DNA of 64,000 nt, taken from Rhizorhabdus dicambivorans. GTDB lineage: Bacteria; Pseudomonadota; Alphaproteobacteria; Sphingomonadales; Sphingomonadaceae. This document shows positions 47,237 through 56,521 of this stretch, piece after piece. Both the position numbers and the translations under genes were made by a program. Each line of letters opens with the position of its first letter. Position 1 is the first letter of the stretch. A model generated the notes under the pieces. The model made no database searches. It was not told where the DNA came from and saw only the letters and a list, made by a program, of their open reading frames with translations. Where the stretch lies: contig NZ_CP023449.1 in assembly GCF_002355275.1 (NCBI RefSeq), forward strand, positions 124,001-188,000. The letters run 5' to 3'.

Positions 47237-49114
47237 ATGGCCGCGCCTAGCCAGCGCCCGCCGAGCGCCGCGCGGCTCGATCGCGGCTGGCTGATCCTCG
47301 CGCTGGTGGCGACCGCGCTGGTCGCCGCGCTGTCGCTCGGGCGGCTGACTGAGCGGCTCGATTATATCGTCTATGACCATGCGCTGGCGGCCACCGATCG
47401 GCCGCCGCCCGAGGACATCGTCATCGTCGCGATCGACAATCGCAGCCTGGAGGCGATCGGCCACTGGCCCTGGCCGCGCAGCGTCCACGCCCGGCTGCTC
47501 GACCAGCTGGCCGGGGCGCAGCCGAAGAGCGTCGGCTATGACGTGCTGTTCATCGAGCCGACCGCCGACGATGCGCTGCTGGCCGGGGCGGTGCGGCGCA
47601 ACCGCACCTGGCTGCCGCTGGTGATCGACGTGCCCGGCAGCAACGGCGCGCCCTATGACATCGCGCTGCCCAGCGGGCCGCTGGCCTCGGCGGCGGCGGG
47701 GATCGCCCATGTCAATCTCCACTTCGACGGCGACCGGGTGATCCGCCAGGCCTATCTGGAGGAGGGGGACGGCCAGCGCAGCTGGCTGCAGCTCGGCGCG
47801 GCGATGGCCGGGCTGCGGCCCGAGGGGACGGGCGCGGGTGAGACGGGCTTCCGCCAGGAGCGGCCGGTGCTGATCCCCTATGGCGGCGCGACCGGCCATA
47901 TCCCGGCGATCTCGTTCGTCGACCTGCTCGACGGGACGGTGCCGCCCGAGCTGATCGCGGGGCGCCATGTCCTGATCGGCGCCACCGCCGATGGGCTGGG
48001 CGACAGCTATCCCACCCCCAAATCGGGCGCCACCAGCCAGATGTCGGGGGTCGAGATTCAGGCGCATCTGCTCGACGCGCTGCTGCGCGGAGACGCGATC
48101 ACGCCCGCATCGCCCCTTTGGGTGCTGGGCTTCGCGCTGGCGGTGGTGTGGATCCTGCTGGCCGGCATCGTGCTGCTGCGGCCGCGCGGGATCGCGATCA
48201 TGACGGTGCTGGTCGCGGTCGCCATCGCCGGCACGAGCCTGGCGCTGTTCCGCTTCGCCCATATCTGGCTGCCGCCGATCGGTGCGCTCGCCGGTCTCGT
48301 CTTCACGATCTCGGTCGAGGCGTGGCGCGAGCGGGTGCGCCTGCGCGAATCGCTGGTGCGCGAACAGATCGCCGCGGCGGCGACCGAGGGGGAACTTCAG
48401 GCCGGCCGCACCATTCAGCTGGGCATGCTGCCGCCCCGCGCCGATCTGTCCAGCTTCGACCCGCGCCTCGACATCGACGCGCTGCTGGAACCCGCCAAGT
48501 CGATCGGCGGCGATCTGTTCGACGTGATCCGGATCGATGCGGACCGCATCGCCTTCCTGGTCGGCGACGTCACCGGCAAGGGCGTGCCCGCCGCCCTGTT
48601 CATGGCGCTGAGCAAGGCGCTGGCGAAGAGCGTGGTGCTGCGCGGCGTCTCCAGCCTCGCCGATGCCGCGTCGATCCTCAACGAGGAGCTGATGCGCGAC
48701 AACAGCGAGTCGATGAACGTCACCATGCTGATCGGCATCATGGACCTGAGGACCGGCGAGCTGATGCTGATGAGCGCGGGCCATGAAGACCCGCTCCACA
48801 TCCGCGCCGACGGCGCCATCGCCACCCACAAGCTGGACGGCGGGCCGCCCTTCTGCATCGTCGACTTCCCCTATCCCGACGAGCCGATGAAACTGGCGCC
48901 GGGCGAGGCTCTGCTGCTGATCTCGGATGGGGTGAGCGAGGCGCTGAACGGATCGGGCGCGCTGTTCGGCCATGAGCGGCTGCTTGCCGCCGTCCAGGGC
49001 CGCACCGGCGCCACCGCGATGGTCGAGGCGGTCCGCGACGCGGTGCGCGCCTTCGAGGACGGCACCGACCCGACCGACGACCTCACCGTGATGGCGGTTC
49101 GCTACCTCGGCTGA
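47237..49114 (+). CDS. CHASE2-domain SpoIIE-type protein phosphatase
   Basis: 625 aa. A transmembrane helix (WLILALVATALVAALSLG) is followed by a periplasmic CHASE2 domain (DYIVYDHALAATDRPPPEDIVIVAIDNRS, about 40-290), then three membrane helices (about 295-365) and a cytoplasmic SpoIIE/PP2C-type phosphatase. That domain has GGDLFDVI and GDVTGKGVPAALFMAL at its start and DDLTVMAVRYL at its end, keeping the metal-binding Asp residues. It should sense an envelope signal and dephosphorylate a protein such as an anti-sigma antagonist. No partner is adjacent. A small 18-codon frame overlaps its start. Confidence 0.93.
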   Translation: MAAPSQRPPSAARLDRGWLILALVATALVAALSLGRLTERLDYIVYDHALAATDRPPPEDIVIVAIDNRSLEAIGHWPWPRSVHARLLDQLAGAQPKSVGYDVLFIEPTADDALLAGAVRRNRTWLPLVIDVPGSNGAPYDIALPSGPLASAAAGIAHVNLHFDGDRVIRQAYLEEGDGQRSWLQLGAAMAGLRPEGTGAGETGFRQERPVLIPYGGATGHIPAISFVDLLDGTVPPELIAGRHVLIGATADGLGDSYPTPKSGATSQMSGVEIQAHLLDALLRGDAITPASPLWVLGFALAVVWILLAGIVLLRPRGIAIMTVLVAVAIAGTSLALFRFAHIWLPPIGALAGLVFTISVEAWRERVRLRESLVREQIAAAATEGELQAGRTIQLGMLPPRADLSSFDPRLDIDALLEPAKSIGGDLFDVIRIDADRIAFLVGDVTGKGVPAALFMALSKALAKSVVLRGVSSLADAASILNEELMRDNSESMNVTMLIGIMDLRTGELMLMSAGHEDPLHIRADGAIATHKLDGGPPFCIVDFPYPDEPMKLAPGEALLLISDGVSEALNGSGALFGHERLLAAVQGRTGATAMVEAVRDAVRAFEDGTDPTDDLTVMAVRYLG

Positions 49115-49120
49115 GCGGCC

Positions 49121-49447
49121 TCAGTCGAGCCGGCTCGCCGCGTCGGGCTCCAGCCTGGCCGGCATCACCCAGGGCGCGTGCTGTTCGATCTCCCGGATCG
49201 GGAAGGATTCGAACAGGTGGTTCTTCACCCAGGGTTCCTCATGGAGCCACGCCTCCGCCTCGGCCATGCTGTCCGCCTCGATGATGTAGAGCGTGCCGAT
49301 CTGGCGGCCCCGATCGTCGACCAGCGCCGAGGCGAAGCGCAGGTGGGAGACATCCCTGACGATATAAGCGTGGTGCGCGTCGCGATGGCCCTCGCGAATC
49401 CGCGCGCCATCGGGAACGTCGAGACCATAAGCGGCATAAAAGGGCAT
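49121..49447 (-). CDS. YciI-family protein
   Basis: 108 aa. It begins MPFYAAYGLDVPDGARIREGHRDAHHAYI, after a purine-rich GGAGAGGAAGG ribosome site. The pattern Y..DVPD....R...R..H..Y and ADSMAEAEAWLHEEPWVK is typical of the YciI ferredoxin-like family. The role of such proteins is mostly unknown. It is convergent with the CHASE2 phosphatase gene. Confidence 0.88.
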   Translation of the reverse strand: MPFYAAYGLDVPDGARIREGHRDAHHAYIVRDVSHLRFASALVDDRGRQIGTLYIIEADSMAEAEAWLHEEPWVKNHLFESFPIREIEQHAPWVMPARLEPDAASRLD

Positions 49448-49717
49448 GGATCGCCTTCCTCTCCTTCGCCGGCGCGGCGTGCGCGGGCATCGCGGCTGGC
49501 CTTCTCCGCCGCGCGGCGCGGCGAGCCCACTGCGGTTTAGGATAGGATCGCGGCCGGAAAGCGGGGCGGCAGCATCAGCGGCCCGTTCGTCCGTCACCGG
49601 CAAGGCTTCCACCTGGGACGATCAGGCTCTAGGATCGGACCATCGTCGGCATCCGTCCATAAGCGCCTTCGGCTGAGAGACCATCGTGCTCCCGCTTATC
49701 CGCAGGAGGCACATCTT

Positions 49718-49996
49718 GTGACCCAGCCATCTTCCCCACCTGGAACCGAGCGAACCAATTCAGCCAGCCGAGGCCAGGTGGCGGCCCGCCCCGGCATTCC
49801 GCGCCCGACCGAGGCATTGGCGGTGCGGATGGCCGCCGGCCTCCGGCGAAGCCATGGGGAAAGCTCGATCGCGCACGCCTATCGCCTGTTCGAGCGCGCA
49901 GCCGGCCGCCAGGATATCGCCCGTGCCGATCTCTATCATGCGGTCTGGTCGGCGCTTCGCTATGGCGAGAGGGCGCAGGAGCTTCGGCGCAATTGA
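49718..49996 (+). CDS. small hypothetical protein
   Basis: 92 aa from a GTG preceded by AGGAGG at 49703-49708, which is the main support. The first 35 residues are Pro/Ser/Thr-rich; the rest is helical (EALAVRMAAGLRRSHGESSIAHAYRLFERAAGRQDIARADLYHAVWSAL in two segments). Not recognised. Nothing else is coded in this stretch. Confidence 0.5.
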   Translation: MTQPSSPPGTERTNSASRGQVAARPGIPRPTEALAVRMAAGLRRSHGESSIAHAYRLFERAAGRQDIARADLYHAVWSALRYGERAQELRRN

Positions 49997-50018
49997 AGGC
50001 GCGAACCGGGAGTTCGCG

Positions 50019-50050
50019 TAAATGAAGAGCCCCCGCCGAAGCGGAGGCTC
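50019..50050 (-). terminator. intrinsic terminator downstream of the PLP-enzyme gene
   Basis: On the minus strand GAGCCTCCGC, a TTCG tetraloop and GCGGGGGCTC form a 10-bp stem with one wobble pair, followed by TTCATTT. It lies about 70 bases after the stop of the metY-like gene. Confidence 0.75.
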
Positions 50051-50122
50051 GGGCATCGCGCCCATGGCCTGATGAGTGCGGCCGGGCGCCTCGGCTTTGA
50101 TGGGCGATCCGGGAGAATTCCG

Positions 50123-51421
50123 CTATTCCCCGGCGCGATCCAGGGCCTGGCCGAGATCGTGCAATATGTCGTCGATATGCTCGAGCCCGATCGACAGGCG
50201 CACATAGCCCTCCGACGCGCCGGCGGCGGCCTTCTCTTCCGGCGAAAGCTGCGAATGGGTCGTCGATGCCGGATGGATAGCGAGGCTGCGCGCATCGCCG
50301 ATATTGGCGACATGGTAGAACAGCTCGAGCGCATCGATGAAGCGCCGCCCCGCTTCGCGCCCACCCGCCAGTTCGAAGCCCAGGAGGCCGCCCTGTCCAC
50401 CCTGGAGATAGCGGGCGGCGCGCTCGGCCTGCACGCCGGTCTGAAGCGAAGGATGGATGACGCGGGTGACGTCGGCGCGCCCGCTCAGGAAAGCGGCGAC
50501 CCGCACCGCATTCTCGCAATGGCGCGGCATGCGCAGCGGCAGCGTTTCGAGCCCCTGCAGGATCTGGAAGGCATTGAACGGTGACAGCGCGGCGCCGAGA
50601 TCGCGCAGCAGCACGGTGCGCACGCGCAACGCATAGGCGATCGGCCCGAGCGGCTTTGCCGCCTCGCTCCACACCGCGCCATGATAGCTGGGATCGGCGG
50701 TGTTGAGCAGGGGCTGGCGGGCGCCGGCGGCCTCCCAGTCGAAATTGCCGCCATCGACGAGGATTCCGCCGATCGAGGTACCGTGCCCGCCGATATATTT
50801 GGTGGTGGAATAAACCACGACCGCCGCCCCATGATCGAGCGGCCTCGCGATAAGCGGCGCCGCCGTGTTGTCGACGATCAGCGGAATGCCGAGCGGCCGC
50901 CCCAGCGCCGCGATCTCGCCGATCGGGCATATGACGAGCTTCGGATTGGGCAGCGTTTCGACATACCAGGCCCGGGTGCGATCGTCGCTGGCCCGCACGA
51001 AACCCTCCGGATCGGCGGGATCGACGAACCGGACCTCGATCCCCTGATCCCTGAGCGTGTTCGCGAACAGGTTCCAGGTACCGCCGTAGAGATCGGTGCC
51101 GCTGACGATGTTGTCGCCGGCCCGCGCCAGATTCTGCACGGCAAAGGCCGACGCGGCCTGCCCCGAGGCGACCGCCACCGCGGCGGCCCCACCCTCCAGC
51201 GCGGCGATGCGCTGCTCGAGGATCGCCGTCGTCGGATTGCCGATCCGGGTGTAGATGTTCCCCAGTTCCTTCAGCGCGAAAAGATCGGCCGCATGCTCCG
51301 CATCGCGAAACTGATAGGAGGTGGTCTGATAGATCGGCGGAGCCACCGCACCGGTCGCGGGATCCGCCCGCCAGCCGGCGTGCAGCGCAAGGGTCTCCGC
51401 GTGAAGCTTCCGTCCCGTCAT
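50123..51421 (-). CDS. metY: O-acetylhomoserine sulfhydrylase / Cys-Met metabolism PLP enzyme
   Basis: 432 aa from ATG 51421; an ATG two codons earlier (51427) is equally possible. The N-terminus (ETLALHAGWRADPATGAVAPPIYQTTSYQFRD) and YTRIGNPTTAILEQRIAALEGG are those of the MetY branch. The PLP Lys is in VVYSTTKYIGGHGTS. It condenses O-acetylhomoserine with sulfide or methanethiol to make homocysteine or methionine. It is head-to-head with the GST gene; the two start codons overlap, so each promoter must lie inside the other gene. Confidence 0.94.
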   Translation of the reverse strand: MTGRKLHAETLALHAGWRADPATGAVAPPIYQTTSYQFRDAEHAADLFALKELGNIYTRIGNPTTAILEQRIAALEGGAAAVAVASGQAASAFAVQNLARAGDNIVSGTDLYGGTWNLFANTLRDQGIEVRFVDPADPEGFVRASDDRTRAWYVETLPNPKLVICPIGEIAALGRPLGIPLIVDNTAAPLIARPLDHGAAVVVYSTTKYIGGHGTSIGGILVDGGNFDWEAAGARQPLLNTADPSYHGAVWSEAAKPLGPIAYALRVRTVLLRDLGAALSPFNAFQILQGLETLPLRMPRHCENAVRVAAFLSGRADVTRVIHPSLQTGVQAERAARYLQGGQGGLLGFELAGGREAGRRFIDALELFYHVANIGDARSLAIHPASTTHSQLSPEEKAAAGASEGYVRLSIGLEHIDDILHDLGQALDRAGE

Positions 51422-52136
51422 GACCATCCTTTACGGCATGGGCAGCCCGAACGTCTCCAAGGTCGTCATCATGCTCGAGGAGCTCGGCTTCTCCTACGCG
51501 TTCCGGCGCGTCAACGTCTTCGCGTCCGAGCAGTTCGGTCCCGAGATCGACGCGTTGAATCCCAATCACAAGGTGCCCGTGCTGGTGGACGAGCAGGGCC
51601 CGGACGGCGGGCGCCATGTCCTGTTCGAATCGGCGGCGATCCTGATCTACCTGGCCCAAAAGGCCGGCCGGCTGCTTCCCCCGTCGGGAGCCGCCCGTTT
51701 CGAGACGTTCAAATGGCTGATGTTCCAGGTGGCGGGCGTCGGGCCGATGATCGGCCAGCTCAATCATTTTCGGCAGGGTGCGCCCGACGGAAACGACTAT
51801 GCGATCCAGCGCTACACCAACGAAATGTACCGGCTCTACGATGTTCCCGACCGTCATTTGGCGGAGAATGCGTTTCTGGCCGGGGAATATTCGATAGCCG
51901 ACATCAGCACCCATCCGTGGGTCAATGCCTATGAGCGCTATGGCCTCTACTGGTCCGACCGGCCCAACCTGTCGCGCTGGTGGCACGCCGTCAGCGCCCG
52001 TCCGGGGGTCGTGGCCGCCGCCGCGAAGATGGCCCCCTTGTGGGAAGCCGACCGGGAAGCCCGTGCCAACGCGACCCCGGACGATATGGACCGCTTCTAC
52101 AATCGCAAGGCGAGCGCCACGTCCTCGCCGAAATGA
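51420..52136 (+). CDS. glutathione S-transferase (YfcG/Ure2-like)
   Basis: 238 aa. The thioredoxin-fold N-terminal domain has MTILYGMGSPNVSKVVIMLEEL, NPNHKVPVLVD with the cis-Pro, and the ES pair in LFESAAILIYLA that binds glutathione. The all-helical C-terminal domain has GEYSIADISTHPWVNAYER. The layout is that of YfcG/Ure2-type GSTs, which often act as disulfide-bond oxidoreductases. The physiological substrate is unknown. Confidence 0.93.
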   Translation: MTILYGMGSPNVSKVVIMLEELGFSYAFRRVNVFASEQFGPEIDALNPNHKVPVLVDEQGPDGGRHVLFESAAILIYLAQKAGRLLPPSGAARFETFKWLMFQVAGVGPMIGQLNHFRQGAPDGNDYAIQRYTNEMYRLYDVPDRHLAENAFLAGEYSIADISTHPWVNAYERYGLYWSDRPNLSRWWHAVSARPGVVAAAAKMAPLWEADREARANATPDDMDRFYNRKASATSSPK

Positions 52137-52207
52137 CGGCCGCCGTGCCGCGCTCGAACGACAGCCCCGGCATTTCCACGCCTACCCCGCCGCGATGATC
52201 TTCCGGG

Positions 52208-52240
52208 CCGGTATGGAGCGGCGTGGCCGCCCCATACCGG
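52208..52240. terminator. inverted repeat between convergent genes
   Basis: CCGGTATGG and its exact complement CCATACCGG flank a 15-base loop that itself contains a GGC/GCC pair. It lies between the GST stop and the gmaS stop and likely works in both directions. Confidence 0.65.
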
Positions 52241-52246
52241 TGACGT

Positions 52247-53545
52247 TCAGCAATCCAGCGTGTGTTCGCGCTCCCATGCGCTCAGATGCCGGCCATGGTC
52301 GTTCCATTCGCCATATTTCAGCTTGGTGTAGGCCGGAACGAAATCGCCCAGCGCCTTCGTGAGGACCTCCGACCCCTCCAGCGCCCGCAGCGCATCGAGG
52401 AGGTTGAGCGGCAGCTTCTTGACGTTATCGACCTTATGCCCGTCGACATACATGTTGATATCCAGCCTCGGTCCCGGATCGCGGCCCTGCTCGACGCCAT
52501 CCAGCCCCGCCGCCAGCACCGCGGCCGGCATCAGATAGGGATTGGCGGCGCCATCGGCCAGGCGAAGCTCGAAACGGTCGCCTTCCGGCACCCGGATCAT
52601 GTGGGTGCGATTATTCCCGGTCCATGTGACCGAATTGGGCGCCCAGGTCGCGCCCGAGGTGGTACGCGGCGCATTGATGCGCTTGTAGCTGTTGATCGTG
52701 GGATTGAGGATCGCGGCCAACGCATCGGCCGAATGCACGATGCCGCCGATGAAGTTCAGCGCCAGCTTCGTCAGGCCGTCGCTGCTGCCTTCATCCGCGA
52801 ACGCATTCTCGTCGCCCCGCCACATCGATATGTGCATGTGGCAGCCATTGCCGGTCAGATCGACGAATGGCTTGGGCATGAAGGTGGCGCGCAGGCCGTG
52901 CTTCTCGGCGATCGACTTCACCATGAACTTGAAGAAGGCCTGCCGGTCCGCGGTGACGAGCGCGTCATCATAATGCCAGTTCATCTCGAACTGGCCGTTC
53001 GCGTCCTCATGGTCGTTCTGATAGGGCTTCCAGCCCAGTTCCAGCATGCAGTCGCAGATTTCGGTGATGATGTCGTAGCGCCGCATCAGGGCCTGCTGGT
53101 CGTAGCAGGGCTTGGCCTGCGTATCGGCGCTGTCGGCGATCGACGATCCATCGGGCTGGATCAGGAAGAATTCGCATTCCACGCCGGTCTTCATCTGCAA
53201 ACCCTGCTCGGCGGCGCGCGCCATCTGCTGCTTCAAAAGATTGCGGGGGCCGTGCGCGACAGGCTGGCCGTTCATCCAGAGATCGGCGGCCAGCCAGCCC
53301 ACCTCCGGCCGCCAAGGCAGCTGGATCAGGCTGGCCGGATCGGGCCGCGCGAACAGATCGGGGTCGGCGGGCGTCATGTCCAGCCAGGTGGCGAAACCGG
53401 CGAAACCCGCTCCGGCCTTCTGCATGCCGCCGATCGCGGCGGCGGGAACCAGCTTCGCCCGCTGATTTCCGAAAAGGTCAGTATAAGAAATCAGGAAATA
53501 TTTTATGGATTTTCTCTTGGCGATTTCCGCGAGATCCAGCGTCAT
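52247..53545 (-). CDS. gmaS: gamma-glutamylmethylamide synthetase (GlnT/GmaS type)
   Basis: 432 aa. It has the glutamine synthetase fold: MTLDLAEIAKRKSIKYFLISYTDLFG at the start, metal and glutamate motifs GVECEFFLI, YQNDHEDANGQFEMNW, NGCHMHISMW, and the ATP region KRINAPRTTSGATWAPN. This is the GlnT-type group found with N-methylglutamate genes. It should ligate methylamine to glutamate with ATP, forming gamma-glutamylmethylamide in the cytoplasm. The position directly downstream of mgsC supports this over a plain glutamine synthetase. Confidence 0.92.
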   Translation of the reverse strand: MTLDLAEIAKRKSIKYFLISYTDLFGNQRAKLVPAAAIGGMQKAGAGFAGFATWLDMTPADPDLFARPDPASLIQLPWRPEVGWLAADLWMNGQPVAHGPRNLLKQQMARAAEQGLQMKTGVECEFFLIQPDGSSIADSADTQAKPCYDQQALMRRYDIITEICDCMLELGWKPYQNDHEDANGQFEMNWHYDDALVTADRQAFFKFMVKSIAEKHGLRATFMPKPFVDLTGNGCHMHISMWRGDENAFADEGSSDGLTKLALNFIGGIVHSADALAAILNPTINSYKRINAPRTTSGATWAPNSVTWTGNNRTHMIRVPEGDRFELRLADGAANPYLMPAAVLAAGLDGVEQGRDPGPRLDINMYVDGHKVDNVKKLPLNLLDALRALEGSEVLTKALGDFVPAYTKLKYGEWNDHGRHLSAWEREHTLDC

Positions 53546-53619
53546 AGGTAGTCCCCTTCGAATAAGCCATCAGCGGCCTTCCGCTAACCTTCCGCCTGCG
53601 AGATCATGTTTTATTCTTG

Positions 53620-54948
53620 TTAAAACCGTTGGCCGGGAATCCAGTCCGTTCCCGCCAGAGGAACCCGCGCCATCGCGGCCGCCTCTATCGTCAATGCAAC
53701 GAGATCTTCCGGTTCAAGATTATGGAGGTGACTCTTTCCGCACGCCCGCGCGATCGTCTGCGCTTCCAGCGTGAGGACCGCGAGATAGTTGGCGAGGCGG
53801 CGCCCCGCCGCCACGGGATCCAGCCGCGCGGCAAGGACGGGATCCTGCGTCGTGATACCGGCCGGATCGCGGCCTTCCTGCCAATCGTCATAGGCCCCGG
53901 CGGTGGTGCCGAGCTTGCGATATTCCTCTTCCAGCGCCGGATCATTGTCACCCAACGCCACCAGCGCGGCCGTGCCGATCGCGACCGCGTCGGCACCCAG
54001 CGCCAGGGCCTTCGCCACATCGGCACCGTTCCGGATGCCGCCCGACACGATGAGCTGCACCTTGCGATGCATGCCGAGATCCTGAAGCGCCTGGACGGCG
54101 GGACGGATGGCCGCGAGGATCGGAATGCCGACATGCTCGATGAACACATCCTGCGTGGCCGCGGTGCCCCCCTGCATGCCGTCGAGCACGACCACGTCGG
54201 CGCCGGACTTCACCGCGAGGGCGACGTCATAATAGGGCCGGGTGGCCCCCACCTTGACGTAGATCGGCTTCTCCCAATCGGTGATTTCGCGCAGTTCCTC
54301 GATCTTGATCTCGAGATCGTCCGGACCGGTCCAGTCCGGATGCCTGCACGCCGAGCGCTGGTCGATCCCGAGCGGCAGGTTCCGCATCCTCGCCACGCGA
54401 TCCGAAATCTTCTGGCCGAGCAGCATGCCGCCGCCGCCGGGTTTCGCCCCCTGGCCGACCACGACCTCGATCGCGTCCGCCTTGCGGATATCGTCGGGGT
54501 TCATGCCATAGCGCGACGGCAGATACTGATACACCAGCGTGCTCGACTGGCCGCGCTCCTCGGGCGTCATGCCGCCGTCGCCGGTCGTGGTGGAGGTTCC
54601 CGCCGCGCTCGCCCCACGGCCCAGGGCTTCCTTGGCCTGGGCGGACAGCGAACCGAAGCTCATCCCCGCGATGGTCACCGGAATCTTCAGATGGATCGGC
54701 TTCTTGGCGAAGCGCGTGCCGAGCCAGACATCGGTCGAGCATTTCTCGCGATACCCCTCGAGCGGATAGCGGGAGACCGACGCGCCGAGGAAAAGAAGAT
54801 CGTCGAAATGGGGGAGCGCTCTTTTGGTGCCGGCGCCCCGGATGTCGTAGATCCCCGTTGCCGCCGCGCGGCGGATTTCCGACATCGTATAGGGATCGAA
54901 TGTCGCCGATTGACGCGGCAACGTCTGCGGAATCTTGGTCACGTCCAT
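53620..54948 (-). CDS. mgsC: N-methylglutamate synthase subunit C (FMN glutamate synthase-like)
   Basis: 442 aa. The sequence matches the FMN-binding barrel of glutamate synthase large subunits (TIAGMSFGSLSAQAKEALGRGA, TGDGGMTPEERGQSSTLVYQ, AIEVVVGQGAKPGGGGML, DVVVLDGMQGGTAATQDVF, LIVSGGIRNGADVAKALALGADAVAIGTAAL). It should transfer the methylamino group from gamma-glutamylmethylamide to 2-oxoglutarate, giving N-methylglutamate. It works with MgsB and MgsA coded directly upstream, 11 bases away. Confidence 0.93.
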   Translation of the reverse strand: MDVTKIPQTLPRQSATFDPYTMSEIRRAAATGIYDIRGAGTKRALPHFDDLLFLGASVSRYPLEGYREKCSTDVWLGTRFAKKPIHLKIPVTIAGMSFGSLSAQAKEALGRGASAAGTSTTTGDGGMTPEERGQSSTLVYQYLPSRYGMNPDDIRKADAIEVVVGQGAKPGGGGMLLGQKISDRVARMRNLPLGIDQRSACRHPDWTGPDDLEIKIEELREITDWEKPIYVKVGATRPYYDVALAVKSGADVVVLDGMQGGTAATQDVFIEHVGIPILAAIRPAVQALQDLGMHRKVQLIVSGGIRNGADVAKALALGADAVAIGTAALVALGDNDPALEEEYRKLGTTAGAYDDWQEGRDPAGITTQDPVLAARLDPVAAGRRLANYLAVLTLEAQTIARACGKSHLHNLEPEDLVALTIEAAAMARVPLAGTDWIPGQRF

Positions 54949-54959
54949 GATGGACTTCC

Positions 54960-55646
54960 TCAGTAGGCCGCGGCGTTGTCGACGTGGAAATTGTAGAGCG
55001 TCCGGGCCGAGCCATAGCGCTTGAACGCCGCGATATCGGCGTCGTCGACGCCCGCCGCGGCGAGGAGCGACCTGAGTTCCTCGCGATGCTCGTCGCGCAT
55101 TTCCTTTTCGATGCAGTCCGCCCCGAGGCTCTTCACCGCGCCCCGGACGAACAGCCGCGCCTCGTAGATCGAGTCCCCCAGCGCATCGCCCGCGTCGCCC
55201 AGCACGACGAGCGTACCGGATTGGGCCATGAACGCGCTCATCGGGCCGATCGAGCCCTTCACGACGATGTTGATGCCCTTCATCGAGATACCGCAGCGCG
55301 CGGAGGCGTTGCCGTCGATGACGAGCAATCCGCCATGGGCGGTAGCCCCCGCCGACTGGCTTGCGTCGCCCTTAACATGCACCGTTCCGGACATCATGTT
55401 TTCGCCGACGCCGACGCCGACATTGCCTTCGACGACGACTGTCGCCTGCTGGTTCATGCCCGCGCAATAATATCCCGCATGGCCGGCGATCTCGACCGTG
55501 ATCGGCGCGTCCAGGCCCACCGCCAGCGAATGCTCGCCTTGCGGGTTTTCGACCCGCCAATGTGTCTCGTTGCTGTTCCGCGCCAGCCCGTGAAGCCGGC
55601 TGTTGAGGTCACGCCGGCTGGTTACGGCAAGATCGACCACGGGCAT
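54960..55646 (-). CDS. mgsB: N-methylglutamate synthase subunit B (GXGXG domain)
   Basis: 228 aa. It carries the GltB3-type GXGXG beta-helix (VVVEGNVGVGVGENMMSG, VHVKGDASQSAGATAHGGL, DGNASARCGISMKGINIVVKGSIG). The ATG at 55646 overlaps the mgsA stop as TGATG with GGGAG upstream; an ATG at 55661 is also in frame. It is the structural subunit that links amidotransferase and synthase subunits. Confidence 0.92.
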   Translation of the reverse strand: MPVVDLAVTSRRDLNSRLHGLARNSNETHWRVENPQGEHSLAVGLDAPITVEIAGHAGYYCAGMNQQATVVVEGNVGVGVGENMMSGTVHVKGDASQSAGATAHGGLLVIDGNASARCGISMKGINIVVKGSIGPMSAFMAQSGTLVVLGDAGDALGDSIYEARLFVRGAVKSLGADCIEKEMRDEHREELRSLLAAAGVDDADIAAFKRYGSARTLYNFHVDNAAAY

Positions 55647-56521
55647 CAGTTGCGCTCCCATACATAGACGCGGGCGGGTTCGGGCTCGAACACCCGAGCC
55701 TTCTCGATCCCGGGCAGGCCCACCAGGGCCCTGTATTCGGAGCCGAAGGCGACATATTGGTCGGTTTCGGCCATCACCGCCGGCTTGCAGGAGATGGGAT
55801 CGCGCAGCACGGCGAAGCCGCTCTCGGTACCGATGACGAAGGTGAAGAAGCCGTCCAGATCGGACAGGCTGTCCTGCAGGGCGGTCGCCAGGGTCGCGCC
55901 TTCCTGCAGCTTCCAGCTCAGATAGCCCGCCGCAACCTCGCTGTCATTGTCCGTCGCGAAGGCGATGCCCTTCGGCTCCAGCATCCGGCGCAGGCTGCGA
56001 TGGTTGGAAAGCGAGCCGTTGTGGACAAGGCATTGGTCCGCCCCCGTCGAGAAGGGATGGGCGCCGTCGGTGGTCACCGCGCTTTCGGTCGCCATCCGGG
56101 TGTGGCCGATGCCATGCGTGCCGGACATCTTTTCCAGGCCGAATCGACGCGCCACATCGGCCGGAAGCCCGACCTCCTTGTAGAGCTCGATCCGCTCCCC
56201 GGCGCCGATGATCCGCAGATCCGGACGATGCGAGGCGAGCCATTCCCTGACGTGCGCCTCCTCGGTCGCCGGGATGGACAGCACCAGATGGGTATCCCGT
56301 ACCTCGCCGCGAACATCCCCGCCGATATCGGCGGCGACGCTGTCGAGCGCCTGTCCGCGAACGGTGAGCTTCAGCCGGCCCGCTCCGCCCGATCCGTAGA
56401 CGGCAAAGCCCGCGCTGTCGGGGCCACGGCCGGTCATCGTCTCAAGCATGTCGGCCAGCAGGCTTCCCAGCTGCGGCTCCAGCGAGCTGTCCTTCAGGAA
56501 CAGCCCCACAATTCCACACAT
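55646..56521 (-). CDS. mgsA: N-methylglutamate synthase subunit A (class II glutamine amidotransferase-like)
   Basis: 291 aa. It starts MCGIVGLFLKDSS, with Cys2 as the N-terminal nucleophile of Ntn amidotransferases. GRGPDSAGFAVYG, GIGHTRMATES and LVHNGSLSNHRSLRR are the other class II motifs. It should hydrolyse gamma-glutamylmethylamide and pass methylamine to the synthase part. It is first of the four-gene mgsABC-gmaS operon; an AT-rich promoter region lies upstream. Confidence 0.94.
   Translation of the reverse strand: MCGIVGLFLKDSSLEPQLGSLLADMLETMTGRGPDSAGFAVYGSGGAGRLKLTVRGQALDSVAADIGGDVRGEVRDTHLVLSIPATEEAHVREWLASHRPDLRIIGAGERIELYKEVGLPADVARRFGLEKMSGTHGIGHTRMATESAVTTDGAHPFSTGADQCLVHNGSLSNHRSLRRMLEPKGIAFATDNDSEVAAGYLSWKLQEGATLATALQDSLSDLDGFFTFVIGTESGFAVLRDPISCKPAVMAETDQYVAFGSEYRALVGLPGIEKARVFEPEPARVYVWERN

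Noticed and set aside
52247-53545. Housekeeping glutamine synthetase (glnA)
   Set aside because: Length and wording are of the GlnT/GmaS group, and it is in an operon-like arrangement with mgsABC.
53617-54966. Plus-strand frame of 449 codons opposite mgsC
   Set aside because: Antisense shadow of a well-supported gene.
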